A DNA stretch of 64,000 nt from Sphaerobacter sp. (GTDB lineage Bacteria; Chloroflexota; Chloroflexia; Thermomicrobiales; Thermomicrobiaceae): assembly GCA_029961075.1 (NCBI GenBank), contig JASBVL010000027.1, positions 1 to 64,000 of the forward strand. Direction: 5' to 3'. The position numbers and the translations under genes were made by a program. The notes below the pieces were generated by a model. That model saw only the letters and a list, made by a program, of their open reading frames with translations, did not search any database and had not been told where the DNA came from. Shown piece by piece: positions 7,294 to 16,552 of this stretch. Positions within the stretch are counted from its first letter, which is position 1, and the number at the start of each line of letters is the position of its first letter.

Positions 7294-9666
7294 TTAGCGT
7301 CCCTGGTCACGCCCCGGCAGCGTGCGGCTATCGCGCGGGCGCCGCATCAGCGGCTGGCCGCTCTCCTGCGGGCGGGGTCGCGGCTGCGGTTGCCCGCGCT
7401 CCTCCTGGCGCGGGCGAGGCTCGCCCGCGCGCGGTCCCCGGTCGCCGCCGCGCTGCTCCGGGCGCGGGCCGCGCCCGCCGCGCTCGTCCGGCCGGCGCCC
7501 ACCACGCTGCTCGCCGCCGCGGCCGCCGGACCCGGCACCGTCGCGCCGCTCCGGCCCGTCCTTGACGAGCAGGGCCTTGCGCGACAGGTTGATCTTCCCA
7601 TCCGGACGGATGCCCGTGACGACGACGTTCACTTCCTGGCCGACCTGGACCACATCCTCCACCGAGTTCACCCGGTGCGTGTCCAGCTCGGAGATGTGCA
7701 CGAAACCGTCCTTGCCCGGCAGAATCTCGACGAACGCCCCCGACGGGATGATCGTCTTCACCCGCCCGAAGAAGATATCGCCGACCTCCGGCACCTTGGT
7801 CATGCGCTCGATCGTGTCGACCGCCTTGCGGGCGCTCTCCTCGTTCACCGCGCTGATGAAGACCGTGCCGTCGTCCTCGATGTCGATCTTGGCGCCGGTC
7901 GCCTCCTGGATCCCGCGGATCACCTTGCCGCCCGGGCCGATGACCTCGCCGATCTGGTCGGGCCGGATCTGAATCCGGTAGATGCGCGGCGCGTACGGCG
8001 ACATCTCGGGCCGCGCCTCGGACAGCACCGCGTTCATCTTCTCCAGGATGGCGAGCCGGGCGCGGCGGGCCTGCTCCAGCGCGTCGCGCATGATCGCCGC
8101 GGTGATGCCCATCACCTTGATGTCCATCTGGATGGCGGTGACGCCCGCCGCGGTGCCCGCGACCTTGAAGTCCATGTCGCCGAGCGCGTCCTCGATGCCC
8201 TGGATGTCGGTGAGGACCTGGTAGCGGCCCGTCTCCGGATCGGTCACCAGCCCCATCGCCACACCGGCGACCGGGGCGGAGATCGGCACCCCGGCGTCCA
8301 TCAGCGCCAGCGAGCTGCCGCACACGCTGGCCATCGAGGTGGAGCCGTTCGAGCTGACCACCTCCGAGACGACCCGCATGGTGTACGGGAAGACCTCTTC
8401 GTCGGGCAGGACCGCCAGCAGCGCCCGCTCGGCCAGGGCACCGTGGCCGATGTCCCGGCGGCTCGGGCCGCGCAGCCGCCGCACCTCGCCCACGCTGAAG
8501 GGCGGGAAGTTGTAGTGGTGCAGGTAGCGCTTCGACTCCTCGATCCCGAGGCCGTCGAGCATCTGCTCCTCGGAGGTGGTCCCCAGCGTGACGACCGTCA
8601 GGACCTGGGTCTGGCCACGGGTAAAGATCGCCGACCCGTGGGTGCGCGGCAGGACCCCGGCCTCGATCCAGATCTCGCGGATCTCGTCGGGGCGCCGGCC
8701 GTCGGGCCGCTCGCCGCGCTCCAGGATGGCGCGGCGGACGAGCCCCTTCACCAGGCTGTCGAAGATGTCGGACACCTCGCGCTCAGTGGCGACCGACTCC
8801 TCGCCTTCGTCCGCCGCGGTGAAGTGCTGGATGACCTCCTGCTTGAGCGCCGCCGTGGCCTCCAGCCGCTGCTCCTTGTCGGGGTTGAACACGGCGCCGA
8901 CCAGCCGATCCGCGACGAACGCCTCGACGCGCTCCTTCAGCTCGGTGTTCTCGGGCGGCGGGGTGAACTCCCACTTCTCCTTGCCGGCGACCTCGCGCAG
9001 CTCGTGCTGCATGCTGACGATCCGCCTGATCTCGTCGTGGGCCAGCAGCACCGCCTCGACCACCCGCTCCTCGGGGATGCTATTGGCCCGCCCCTCGACC
9101 ATCATCACGGCGTCCGCGGTGCCGGCCACGACCATGTCGAGCTTGCTGTCGATGAGCTGGTGCTCGGTCGGGTTGATGACGAGCTGCCCGTCGATCTCGC
9201 CGACGCGCACCGCGCCGACCGGACCGGCCCAGGGAATCGGCGAGAGCATCAGGGCAGCTGAGGCGCCGATGATCGACAGGATGTCCGGGTCGTTCTCCTG
9301 GTCGGCCGAGAGCACGGTGGTGATGACCTGCACCTCGGCCCGGTAGCCCCTGGGGAAGAGCGGGCGGATGGGGCGATCGGTCAGCCGTGCGGCCAGGATC
9401 GCGGCCTCGGTCGGCCTCCCCTCCCGCTTGATGAAGCCACCCGGGATCTTCCCGGCGGCGTACATCTTCTCCTCGTAGTCGACGGTCAGCGGGAAGAAGT
9501 CGAGCCCCTCCCGCGGCTCGCGCTCGCCCACGACGGTCGACAAGACGATGGTGTCACCATAGCGAACGGTGACCGCGCCGTGCGCGAGCCCGGCCATGCG
9601 GCCGGTCTCGATGGTGAGGAGCCGGCCAGCTACCTCAATAGATCGTTGGTGTATGACTGGTGGCAT
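7294..9666 (-). CDS. pnp: Polyribonucleotide nucleotidyltransferase (PNPase)
   Basis: Phosphorolytic 3'-5' exoribonuclease that degrades mRNA to nucleoside diphosphates. The 790-aa protein has two RNase PH cores; GSSNGSTSMASVCGSSLAL-like and DIQGIEDALGDMDFKVAGT segments mark the second, active one. A KH domain (VIGPGGKVIRGIQ) and an S1 domain (FFGRVKTIIPSGAFVEI, then DGFVHISEL) follow. After residue ~700 comes an 85-residue tail of RGG, RPRP and QRGG stretches, predicted disordered and basic, possibly for RNA binding or partner docking. ATG 9666 is preceded by GGGAG. The gene lies just downstream of rpsO on the same strand, the widespread rpsO-pnp order, with a hairpin in the 355-nt spacer. 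Confidence 0.97.
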   Translation of the reverse strand: MPPVIHQRSIEVAGRLLTIETGRMAGLAHGAVTVRYGDTIVLSTVVGEREPREGLDFFPLTVDYEEKMYAAGKIPGGFIKREGRPTEAAILAARLTDRPIRPLFPRGYRAEVQVITTVLSADQENDPDILSIIGASAALMLSPIPWAGPVGAVRVGEIDGQLVINPTEHQLIDSKLDMVVAGTADAVMMVEGRANSIPEERVVEAVLLAHDEIRRIVSMQHELREVAGKEKWEFTPPPENTELKERVEAFVADRLVGAVFNPDKEQRLEATAALKQEVIQHFTAADEGEESVATEREVSDIFDSLVKGLVRRAILERGERPDGRRPDEIREIWIEAGVLPRTHGSAIFTRGQTQVLTVVTLGTTSEEQMLDGLGIEESKRYLHHYNFPPFSVGEVRRLRGPSRRDIGHGALAERALLAVLPDEEVFPYTMRVVSEVVSSNGSTSMASVCGSSLALMDAGVPISAPVAGVAMGLVTDPETGRYQVLTDIQGIEDALGDMDFKVAGTAAGVTAIQMDIKVMGITAAIMRDALEQARRARLAILEKMNAVLSEARPEMSPYAPRIYRIQIRPDQIGEVIGPGGKVIRGIQEATGAKIDIEDDGTVFISAVNEESARKAVDTIERMTKVPEVGDIFFGRVKTIIPSGAFVEILPGKDGFVHISELDTHRVNSVEDVVQVGQEVNVVVTGIRPDGKINLSRKALLVKDGPERRDGAGSGGRGGEQRGGRRPDERGGRGPRPEQRGGDRGPRAGEPRPRQEERGQPQPRPRPQESGQPLMRRPRDSRTLPGRDQGR

Positions 9667-9912
9667 GTTGTGCTACTCCCACATCCAAGCGACCACGCTC
9701 GGTCGCAGCGAGCTCAAGTACCTGCGCGGCTGCAGACGTGGGAGGTGTTAGGGACTGGCGTTCGGCGACGAACCGTGCTATCGATTCCTCGCCGGGCTCC
9801 AATTCCTAACCCCTCGCACGCGCCTGCAACCGGCGGAACGCGAGATGAGTGCCTACACCTCCTCCCGGACTGGCCCAGGCACCGGCGGGACAGCCCCAAC
9901 GCACACAGAGAA

Positions 9913-9932
9913 GCCCAGGGATACCCCTGGGC
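9913..9932 (-). other. Hairpin in the rpsO-pnp spacer
   Basis: GCCCAGGG (9913-9920) and CCCTGGGC (9925-9932) form a perfect 8-bp stem with a 4-nt loop, in the 355-nt rpsO-pnp gap (9667-10021), which has no other clear feature. On the minus strand it is followed by TTCTCTGTG, so it could be a weak rpsO terminator. In other bacteria this spacer carries an RNase III processing stem used in pnp autoregulation; that role here is inference. Confidence 0.5.
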
Positions 9933-10021
9933 CCGTCATCGTGCTGACAGTGAACCGACGGGAATCCGCCGCGGCACGCGTGGGTTCGCCGGTAGTCAGA
10001 GGGAAATGAGCGGCCACGTAG

Positions 10022-10291
10022 CTAACGACGCAAACCGAGCCGCTCGATCGTCGCGCGGTATCGCTCAACGTCCTTCTCGCTCAGGTAGGCCAGCAGTCGG
10101 CGCCGCCGGCCGACGAGCTTCAGCAGGCCCCGGCGCGAGTGATTGTCGTGCGGGTGCGCCCGCAGGTGCTCGACCAGGCCGTTGATTCGCTCGGTCAGAA
10201 GCGCGATCTGGACCTCGGGAGACCCGGTGTCCGTCTCGTGCATCCGGAAGTTCCTAACGATCTCGTCCTTCTGCGCCTTGTACAACGCCAT
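10022..10291 (-). CDS. rpsO: 30S ribosomal protein S15
   Basis: Primary 16S rRNA-binding protein of the 30S platform, 89 aa, the standard length. The sequence [20 protein letters not shown], then [17 protein letters not shown] and [20 protein letters not shown], is the S15 signature. An upstream in-frame start at 10330 exists, but ATG 10291 follows GGGAGG at good spacing and gives the canonical N-terminus. A TATACT -10 box lies about 55 nt upstream. pnp follows downstream on the same strand. Confidence 0.98.
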   Translation of the reverse strand: MALYKAQKDEIVRNFRMHETDTGSPEVQIALLTERINGLVEHLRAHPHDNHSRRGLLKLVGRRRRLLAYLSEKDVERYRATIERLGLRR

Positions 10292-10343
10292 TCGAGCGGC
10301 GCCTCCCTCTGCTGTCCACGGACAACCCACGTGCTCCGCCGTC

Positions 10344-10373
10344 AGTATATCACGGGCGCAATCAGCCCGCCAA
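10344..10373 (-). promoter_or_regulatory. Candidate sigma-70 promoter of rpsO
   Basis: On the minus strand TTGGCG (10373-10368), 18 nt, then TATACT (10349-10344) give a good -35/-10 pair. Transcription would start near 10337, about 45 nt before the rpsO ATG, with the GGGAGG ribosome site between. Confidence 0.55.
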
Positions 10374-10378
10374 CACGC

Positions 10379-10399
10379 GCCGGCCCCGGCGGGGCCGGC
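10379..10399 (-). terminator. GC-rich hairpin after ilvC
   Basis: GCCGGCCCC (10391-10399 read as complement) pairs with GGGGCCGGC around a 3-nt loop just after the ilvC stop. There is no U-tract, so it is either a GC-only terminator or an mRNA 3'-end stabilising stem. It sits directly before the rpsO promoter. Confidence 0.45.
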
Positions 10400-10409
10400 C
10401 AGCGCGCTG

Positions 10410-11429
<1,020 letters not shown>

Positions 11430-11477
11430 CGACTCTGCTCCTCTCGACCGGTACCGGCAGACGTCAGGCGTCACCCG

Positions 11478-11640
11478 TCATACGTGGTCCGTAGTGCGTG
11501 TTCCGTGGTGCGTATTGCGTGTTCCGTTCGTCTTCCCCTCTCCCCCTGTGGGAGAGGGGCCGGGGGTGAGGGGGACGAAACACGGACGACACACAACGTA
11601 GTGCTCAACACGGAATACGCACTACGCACTACGTGGGACG
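11478..11640. repeat. Heptad-repeat intergenic element, copy 1 (ilvN-ilvC spacer)
   Basis: Left arm: successive 7-bp units such as TCCGTAG, TGCGTGT, TCCGTGG, TGCGTAT, TGCGTGT. Core: CCCCTCTCCC facing GGGAGAGGGG. Right arm: complementary units ending GGAATAC, GCACTAC, GCACTAC. The whole is an imperfect inverted repeat inserted between ilvN and ilvC. Further copies lie at 27286-27440, 41538-41612, 57170-57375 and 62198-62245. Confidence 0.85.
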
Positions 11641-11649
11641 ACCCCCGCC

Positions 11650-12177
11650 TCACGCGACCGCATCCTCCACCCGCACCGCGACCGAGCCGCTGCCGCGCTC
11701 GATGGCGACACAGCCCGTGCGCGCGACTTCCTTGATCCCATACGGCCGAATCAGCGTGATCAGCGAGTCGATCTTCTCGCTCGGGCCGGTCACCTCGATC
11801 ACGAGCGTGTCCGGCGCGGCGTCGACGATGCGGGCGCGATAGACCTCGGACACGAGCCGCATGATATCACCCCGGGTCCGCTCGTTGGCCGCCACCTTGA
11901 CCAGCGCCAGTTCCCGCTGGATCAGGTTCTCCCCGGTCACATCCGTGACCTTGATCACCTCTAGCAGCTTGTAGAGCTGCTTGGTGACCTGCTCCACCGT
12001 CCGGTCGTCGCCCTGGACCACGAGCGTCATCCGCGACAGGCCCGGCTGCTCGCTGTGCCCGACGGCGATGCTGTCCACATTGAACCCGCGCTGGCGGAAC
12101 AGGCTCATCACCCGGTTCATCACACCCGGGCGATCCTCGACCAACACCACCAGCGTGTGGCGTCGCACACCCTCCAT
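11650..12177 (-). CDS. ilvN: Acetolactate synthase small (regulatory) subunit
   Basis: Regulatory subunit that activates IlvB and mediates valine feedback inhibition. The 175-aa protein has an N-terminal ACT domain (HTLVVLVEDRPGVMNRVMSL, with GFNVDSIAVG) and a second ACT-like C-terminal half (TLVIEVTGPSEKIDSLI). ATG 12177 lies only 2 nt beyond the ilvB stop, implying translational coupling and stoichiometric expression with IlvB. A heptad-repeat element follows before ilvC. Confidence 0.96.
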   Translation of the reverse strand: MEGVRRHTLVVLVEDRPGVMNRVMSLFRQRGFNVDSIAVGHSEQPGLSRMTLVVQGDDRTVEQVTKQLYKLLEVIKVTDVTGENLIQRELALVKVAANERTRGDIMRLVSEVYRARIVDAAPDTLVIEVTGPSEKIDSLITLIRPYGIKEVARTGCVAIERGSGSVAVRVEDAVA

Positions 12178-12179
12178 GC

Positions 12180-13910
12180 TTACGCTTCTTCCTCAATCAT
12201 GTCGCGGATCGATCCGCCCGACGGGATCATCGGGTAGACGTTCTCCTCCTGATTGACCACGAACTCCAGCAGCGTCGGCCCATCGATCGAGCGCGCCCAG
12301 CGGATCGCGTCGTCGACTTCCTCCGGCCGGGTCACGCGCCGGCCGGGGATGCCGTAGGCCTGGGCGATCAGCATGTAGTCCGGGCTGCTGATTGGCGTTT
12401 CCGAGTAATTGCGGTTGTGGAACAGCTCCTGCCACTGGCGGACCATCCCCAGGTAGCCGTTGTTGATGATCGCGATGTGGACGGGCGCCCGCTCCTGGAC
12501 GATGGTGCCGAACTCGAACATCGTCATCTGGACGCCGCCGTCCCCGACCACCGCCCACACCTCGGCGTCGGGACGGCCCAGGGCCACCCCCATCGCGGCC
12601 GGCACCCCGAAGCCCATCGTGCCCAACCCGCCCGAGGTGATCCACTGGTGGGGGATGTCGCAGGTGTAGAACTGCGCGGCCCACATCTGATGCTGGCCGA
12701 CGTCGGTGGTGACGATGGCCCGCCCCTCGGTGAGCGCGTGCAGCCGCTCGACCACGTACTGCGGCGCCAGCTCGCCGGTGGGCGCCACCGGGCCAGATGC
12801 CGGGCGCTTGCGCCAGCTCGCGATCTGGGCCAGCCAGTCGTCATGCCGGAGCGGCTCGAGCTCGTCGAGCAGGGCCAGCAGCGCCTCCCGCGCGTCGCCC
12901 ACGACCGGCACCGCCGTCTCCACGTTCTTGCCGATCTCGGCCGGGTCGATGTCGATGTGGATGATCTGGGCGCGGGGCGCGAACTCGCTGACGCGCCCGG
13001 TGACGCGATCGTCGAAGCGCATGCCGATGCCGACGATGACGTCCGCCTCATGGATCGCGCGGTTGGCGTGGGCGAAGCCGTGCATGCCGACCATGCCCAG
13101 GCACAGCGGGTGGGACCCCGGGAAGCCCCCGATGCCGAGCAGGGTGAGACCGACCGGGATCTGCGTCCGCTCGGCGAAGCGGACTAGCTCCTCCGTCGCG
13201 CCGGAGATCAGGATGCCGTGGCCGGCCAGGATCAGCGGCCGCTGGGCGGCGCGCAGCACCTCCGCCGCCCGGCGGATCTGCCGCCGGTGCGGCACGATGG
13301 TCGGCCGGTAGCCCAGGAGCTGCACCGGCTCCGGCGGCGCCAGCTCCCCCTCGGCCAGGAGCACATCCTTCGGCACGTCGACCAGCACCGGCCCGGGCCG
13401 CCCGGTCGTCGCCAGGTGGAACGCCTGCTGGATCGTCGGCCCGATGTCCGCGACCCGGCGGACGACGAAGTTGTGCTTGGTGATCGGGAGCGTAATGCCG
13501 GTGATGTCGATCTCCTGGAAGGCGTCGGTGCCGATCACCGCCTGCGGCACCTGCCCGGTGATCGCCACCAGGGGGATCGAGTCGAGCATCGCCGTGGCGA
13601 TCCCCGTCACCAGGTTGGTCGCGCCAGGCCCGGAGGTCGCGAGGCAGACGCCCGGCCTCCCGGTCGCCCGCGCGTAGCCGTCGGCGGCGTGGGCCGCACC
13701 CTGCTCGTGGCGGACGAGCACGTGGTGGATATCGAACTCCGGCAGCACGTCGTAGAGCGGGATCACCGCGCCGCCGGGATAGCCGAAGATGACCCGGACG
13801 CCCTCCCGCTGGAGCGCCCGGCACAGCACCCGTGCGCCGTTCGACGGCCTGGCCGCCGGTGTCGGCTCGGCCCGACGGTCCGTCTCGGTTTCGTTGGTCT
13901 GGACGACCAT
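12180..13910 (-). CDS. ilvB: Acetolactate synthase large (catalytic) subunit
   Basis: Thiamine-diphosphate and FAD enzyme condensing pyruvate with pyruvate or 2-oxobutyrate, first step of branched-chain amino-acid synthesis. The 576-aa protein has FGYPGGAVIPLYD, then LVRHEQGAAHAADGYARATG with the catalytic Glu of the TPP site. GPGATNLVTGIA and the central FAD/DHS-like domain (GMVGMHGFAHANRAI) follow, and the TPP motif runs from GDGGVQMTMFE to INNG. An upstream in-frame start at 13988 is rejected, since ATG 13910 has GAAGAGGGGG just upstream and gives a normal N-terminus. Upstream on the same transcript lie a leader peptide and terminator hairpin, so expression is likely attenuated by branched-chain aminoacyl-tRNA supply. 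Confidence 0.96.
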   Translation of the reverse strand: MVVQTNETETDRRAEPTPAARPSNGARVLCRALQREGVRVIFGYPGGAVIPLYDVLPEFDIHHVLVRHEQGAAHAADGYARATGRPGVCLATSGPGATNLVTGIATAMLDSIPLVAITGQVPQAVIGTDAFQEIDITGITLPITKHNFVVRRVADIGPTIQQAFHLATTGRPGPVLVDVPKDVLLAEGELAPPEPVQLLGYRPTIVPHRRQIRRAAEVLRAAQRPLILAGHGILISGATEELVRFAERTQIPVGLTLLGIGGFPGSHPLCLGMVGMHGFAHANRAIHEADVIVGIGMRFDDRVTGRVSEFAPRAQIIHIDIDPAEIGKNVETAVPVVGDAREALLALLDELEPLRHDDWLAQIASWRKRPASGPVAPTGELAPQYVVERLHALTEGRAIVTTDVGQHQMWAAQFYTCDIPHQWITSGGLGTMGFGVPAAMGVALGRPDAEVWAVVGDGGVQMTMFEFGTIVQERAPVHIAIINNGYLGMVRQWQELFHNRNYSETPISSPDYMLIAQAYGIPGRRVTRPEEVDDAIRWARSIDGPTLLEFVVNQEENVYPMIPSGGSIRDMIEEEA

Positions 13911-13977
13911 GCGCGCCCCCTCTTCCGCTGGGCCCGTGTGCGGGGCGGCCGCGACCGCACCGCGCCACGAACGAATC

Positions 13978-14001
13978 GAGCCTCCCATTGCTGGGAGGCT
14001 C
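13978..14001 (-). terminator. Attenuator hairpin upstream of ilvB
   Basis: GAGCCTCCCA (13978-13987) and TGGGAGGCTC (13992-14001) form a perfect 10-bp stem with a 4-nt loop. On the minus strand it is followed by GATTCGTTCG, a weak U-containing tail. It lies 30 nt after the leader-peptide stop and 67 nt before the ilvB start, the position expected for a translation-controlled attenuator. Confidence 0.75.
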
Positions 14002-14030
14002 GCGAGTCACTCTTTCCTATCGATTGGTAC

Positions 14031-14123
14031 TTACGCTCTCGCAACGCCCCCCGTATTATCGTGGCCAATAATGATAATAAGGCCTACGATAATAAGGCTT
14101 ACCATAACGAGGGTGACGCGCAT
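14031..14123 (-). CDS. ilvB leader peptide (Ile/Leu/Val-rich attenuation peptide)
   Basis: A 30-codon ORF running ATG 14123 to TAA 14031. The peptide reads MRVTLVMVSLIIVGLIIIIG and then HDNTGGVARA. Thirteen of residues 3-19 are Ile, Leu or Val, the regulatory amino acids of this pathway, including a run of four Ile. It sits between a strong promoter and the terminator hairpin before ilvB. Ribosome stalling at these codons when charged Ile-, Leu- or Val-tRNA is scarce would be expected to favour an alternative fold and readthrough into ilvB-ilvN. No strong ribosome site precedes the ATG; an in-frame GTG at 14258, close to the predicted transcript start, could begin a longer 75-residue form. 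Confidence 0.8.
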   Translation of the reverse strand: MRVTLVMVSLIIVGLIIIIGHDNTGGVARA

Positions 14124-14270
14124 GAGAGCGCCGAGAAGGGCAAGGACACGCGCAGCCGCGGGCACCGGCACCACTGCCGCCACCTGCTCGTCGATCCTCG
14201 GCTGCGCCACGGCCGTCACTGCCTGGTCCACCCGTCCTTCAACACCCACGAGACTCACTCGCGTTCACGC

Positions 14271-14299
14271 ATGATAGACCCTGGCACGCGGTATGTCAA
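14271..14299 (-). promoter_or_regulatory. Sigma-70-type promoter of the ilv leader/ilvBN operon
   Basis: On the minus strand a perfect TTGACA (14299-14294), 17 nt, then TATCAT (14276-14271) form a near-consensus promoter. The start would be near 14264, about 140 nt before the leader-peptide ATG and 350 nt before ilvB. Confidence 0.8.
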
Positions 14300-14338
14300 G
14301 AGTCAGTGGGCCATCACCCCGCGGACGGCTCCTCCTGG

Positions 14339-14896
14339 CTACAACGGGCTGACGTTCTGCCTCCGCAGCGCGGCACGGTAGCGGGCTGCGTCGGCGTCGG
14401 CCAGGCCGTCGATCTGGGCCACCAGGGCACGCATCTGCTCCAGCCGCGTCGTGAGGTGTGCCGCCGCGCCGCCCGGCTCGAGTCCCGCGCCCGGGTCCAG
14501 CGGATCCCGTGAGACAGCTCGCTGTCCAGCCGGATCGAGCTGGACCAGGCTGCGAAAGCTGCTCCCGGCCGCTTGCCGCTCCAGCCACCAGAGCCAGCCC
14601 TGGCCGGGCCGCCCCACCCGATCGAGCTCCCGCAGCACCTGACTCTCCGCCCCGACGGCCGCGAAGCGGTCGCGCAGGTTGCGGCGGCTCACTCGCATGG
14701 GCGGCAGGGGGTCCGGCATCAGCGCGTTGAGTTGCTGCAGCGCCGCCGTGAGCGCCTGGAGCATCTGGTGCACCGCCGCGCAGGCGTACGACTCGGCCGC
14801 GTCGCGGTCCTGGGCGGCCGCCAGGGCGGCGATCTGCATCCGCGCGCCCGCCAGCTTCGCCTCGACCTGCCGTCGCTCAGCCGTCTGCTCACCCAT
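14339..14896 (-). CDS. Hypothetical protein, helical and Arg/Gln/Ala-rich
   Basis: A 185-aa protein of no family recognised by eye. It begins MGEQTAERRQVEAKLAGARM and has a long Ala/Gln-rich amphipathic region to about residue 60 (coiled-coil-like). A proline patch (MPDPLPPMRV) and WLWWLERQAAG come next, with another helical stretch ending ALRRQNVSPL. There is no signal peptide or membrane segment. Codon use matches the neighbours and no longer overlapping gene competes, so it is probably real. It lies upstream of the ilv promoter on the same strand with no sign of co-transcription. Confidence 0.6.
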   Translation of the reverse strand: MGEQTAERRQVEAKLAGARMQIAALAAAQDRDAAESYACAAVHQMLQALTAALQQLNALMPDPLPPMRVSRRNLRDRFAAVGAESQVLRELDRVGRPGQGWLWWLERQAAGSSFRSLVQLDPAGQRAVSRDPLDPGAGLEPGGAAAHLTTRLEQMRALVAQIDGLADADAARYRAALRRQNVSPL

Positions 14897-15155
14897 CGAC
14901 CACCCTCTCGCAACACTCCCGCCCCGACCCGCATGACGGCAGCCACGGCGCCCATTACGTCGAGTTCACCGCAGGCTAGTGCCGTCGGTCTCGGTCTACC
15001 GGCTTGACGCGCCACTCCCACATGAGTAGAGTAGGCGTCTCGATTCCGACGCGTAGTCCAGCACATGAATCGGTCTATGGCTGATTCAGCCTGCACCTGC
15101 GCACCTGACTTACGCTCTGCGCTCTTGATCGGAGTATCAGGCGAGGAGCCTCGTC

Positions 15156-15911
15156 ATGCACAACAAGCCATTCAGCCCGTCGCTGCGTCTGTCCGCCGCG
15201 CTGCTGCTCACGGGACAACTCCTGTACATCGCGGTCACCCAGTTCCACGCCGGTGGGGACGCCAATAATCACCCCGTCATATTCGCCGAATACGCGGCTA
15301 GCGGGATCTGGACGGCCGTACACGTCGCCCAGTTCGGGGCCATGGCGATCTTGGTCTCGGGGCTGCTCACCCTGTTCGTCGCCCTGGACGTTTAGGCTGG
15401 AACGGCGAGATGGGCGGGTCGATTCGGTGCCGCGTCGGCGGTGGTAGCACTGGCGCTCTACGGCGCCCTGCAGGCGGTGGATGGGGTCGCCAACAAGCAG
15501 GCCGACGCTGCGTGGGTGAGCGCCCCAGACGCCGAGAAGGCGGCGCGCTTCGCGAGCGCCGAGGCAATTCGGTGGATCGAGTGGGGGATGAGAAGTTACC
15601 ACGACTTCGCGTTGGGCCTCGCGTTGCTCCTGGTCGCGGCCGCGGTCGTGCGCACGGCCTGGGTCCCTCGGCCGATCGCTTACCTGATGGGGCTCACCGG
15701 CCTCGCCTACCTGGTGCAGGGCTGGGTGGTTGGCGCCGAGGGCTTCTCGCAAACGGGATCGATCCTGATCGTGCTGGCCTGGGTCCTGGGCCTTGCGTGG
15801 ATGATCTGGCTGGTCGTCGTCGCCTGGCGGCCGCATGACTCGGCGCTCCGTCGCCTGGCCGATGAAGGCGGGAGTCGCCCCGACGCCATGCACATGCCGT
15901 CCCAGAAATGA
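15156..15911 (+). pseudogene. DUF4386-like integral membrane protein interrupted by an in-frame amber codon
   Basis: Two open stretches, 15156-15395 (79 aa) and 15441-15911 (156 aa), lie in the same frame and are separated by a TAG at 15393-15395 and a short continuing segment. Reading through gives LFVALDV-stop-AGTARWAGRFGAAS and then VVALALYGALQAVDGVA, one continuous membrane protein of about 250 aa with five or six hydrophobic segments. ATG 15156 follows a GAGGAG site. The TAG is one base from CAG (Gln), so a single transition explains it. It may be a recent pseudogene or a sequencing error. The family assignment rests on overall pattern and is tentative. Confidence 0.6.
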
Positions 15912-16339
15912 CCACACATCGACCCATGACGGGAAAGGCGGGGAGTCAAGACCCGCGATGGCGCGGTACCGTGAGACGGTGGACCTGTCGGCCGGTATCG
16001 CCTGGAGGCGGGTGGGTCGAGCCATACCAGGCCATCGCCTATACGACGAGAGCGGGGGGTGATACGCCTTGCCCCTGGGTCCTGGTCGTTCCTTCCCATG
16101 CTCGCCCTGCGCACCACCGCCTGCAGCGACCGCTTGGACGACGCCTGGCCCGCCGGTGGTCACCGTCGGCGCCAGCAGGGACGAGCGTGGGCATGCCAGC
16201 GGCGAGACCACCGTCGGCCCCACTCGGAGTCCACAGCACGCCGACCGCCCGTTTCCCTGGTAGCCCTTCCCTCTGCCGGGCGCACGCGATTCTCGCCAGC
16301 CCACAAAGTCGGCCAGGCGCCCCTGCCGTCGCGCCTGCC
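15912..16339. other. Spacer without a supported gene
   Basis: This stretch between the broken membrane protein and the tRNA-Leu promoter holds long open frames on both strands, but all look like GC-driven shadows. No ribosome site, repeat family or RNA was recognised. Confidence 0.5.
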
Positions 16340-16368
16340 TTGCGAGCGGCGCGGCGATGTGCTATACT
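16340..16368 (+). promoter_or_regulatory. Promoter of the tRNA-Leu / rnpB / tRNA-His cluster
   Basis: TTGCGA (16340-16345), 17 nt, TATACT (16363-16368). It starts about 45 nt before tRNA-Leu. The three stable RNA genes downstream are closely spaced and may share it. Confidence 0.7.
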
Positions 16369-16420
16369 GCCCGTCGCGTCGGGGTCGCAACCGCGGCCGC
16401 GGCGGCCGGAGCGGCAACGT

Positions 16421-16507
<87 letters not shown>

Positions 16508-16516
16508 TACCGGCCG

Positions 16517-16539
16517 GAAGCCCGTCTCGAGCAGGCTTC
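16517..16539 (+). terminator. Small hairpin between tRNA-Leu and rnpB
   Basis: GAAGCC (16517-16522) pairs with GGCTTC (16534-16539), followed by TGTATTAACAATT. It may be a weak terminator or a processing stem between tRNA-Leu and rnpB; the U-tract is poor. Confidence 0.35.
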
Positions 16540-16552
16540 TGTATTAACAATT

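Noticed and set aside
15393-15395. Stop-codon recoding or an alternative genetic code
   Set aside because: The broken genes show different stops (TGA at 3929, TAG at 15393), and intact genes nearby end with TGA, TAG and TAA normally (asd TGA, ilvC TAG, ilvB TAA).
16039-16304. Several overlapping open frames upstream of tRNA-Leu
   Set aside because: No ribosome sites, no recognisable motifs and mutually overlapping in several frames, as expected by chance at this GC content.
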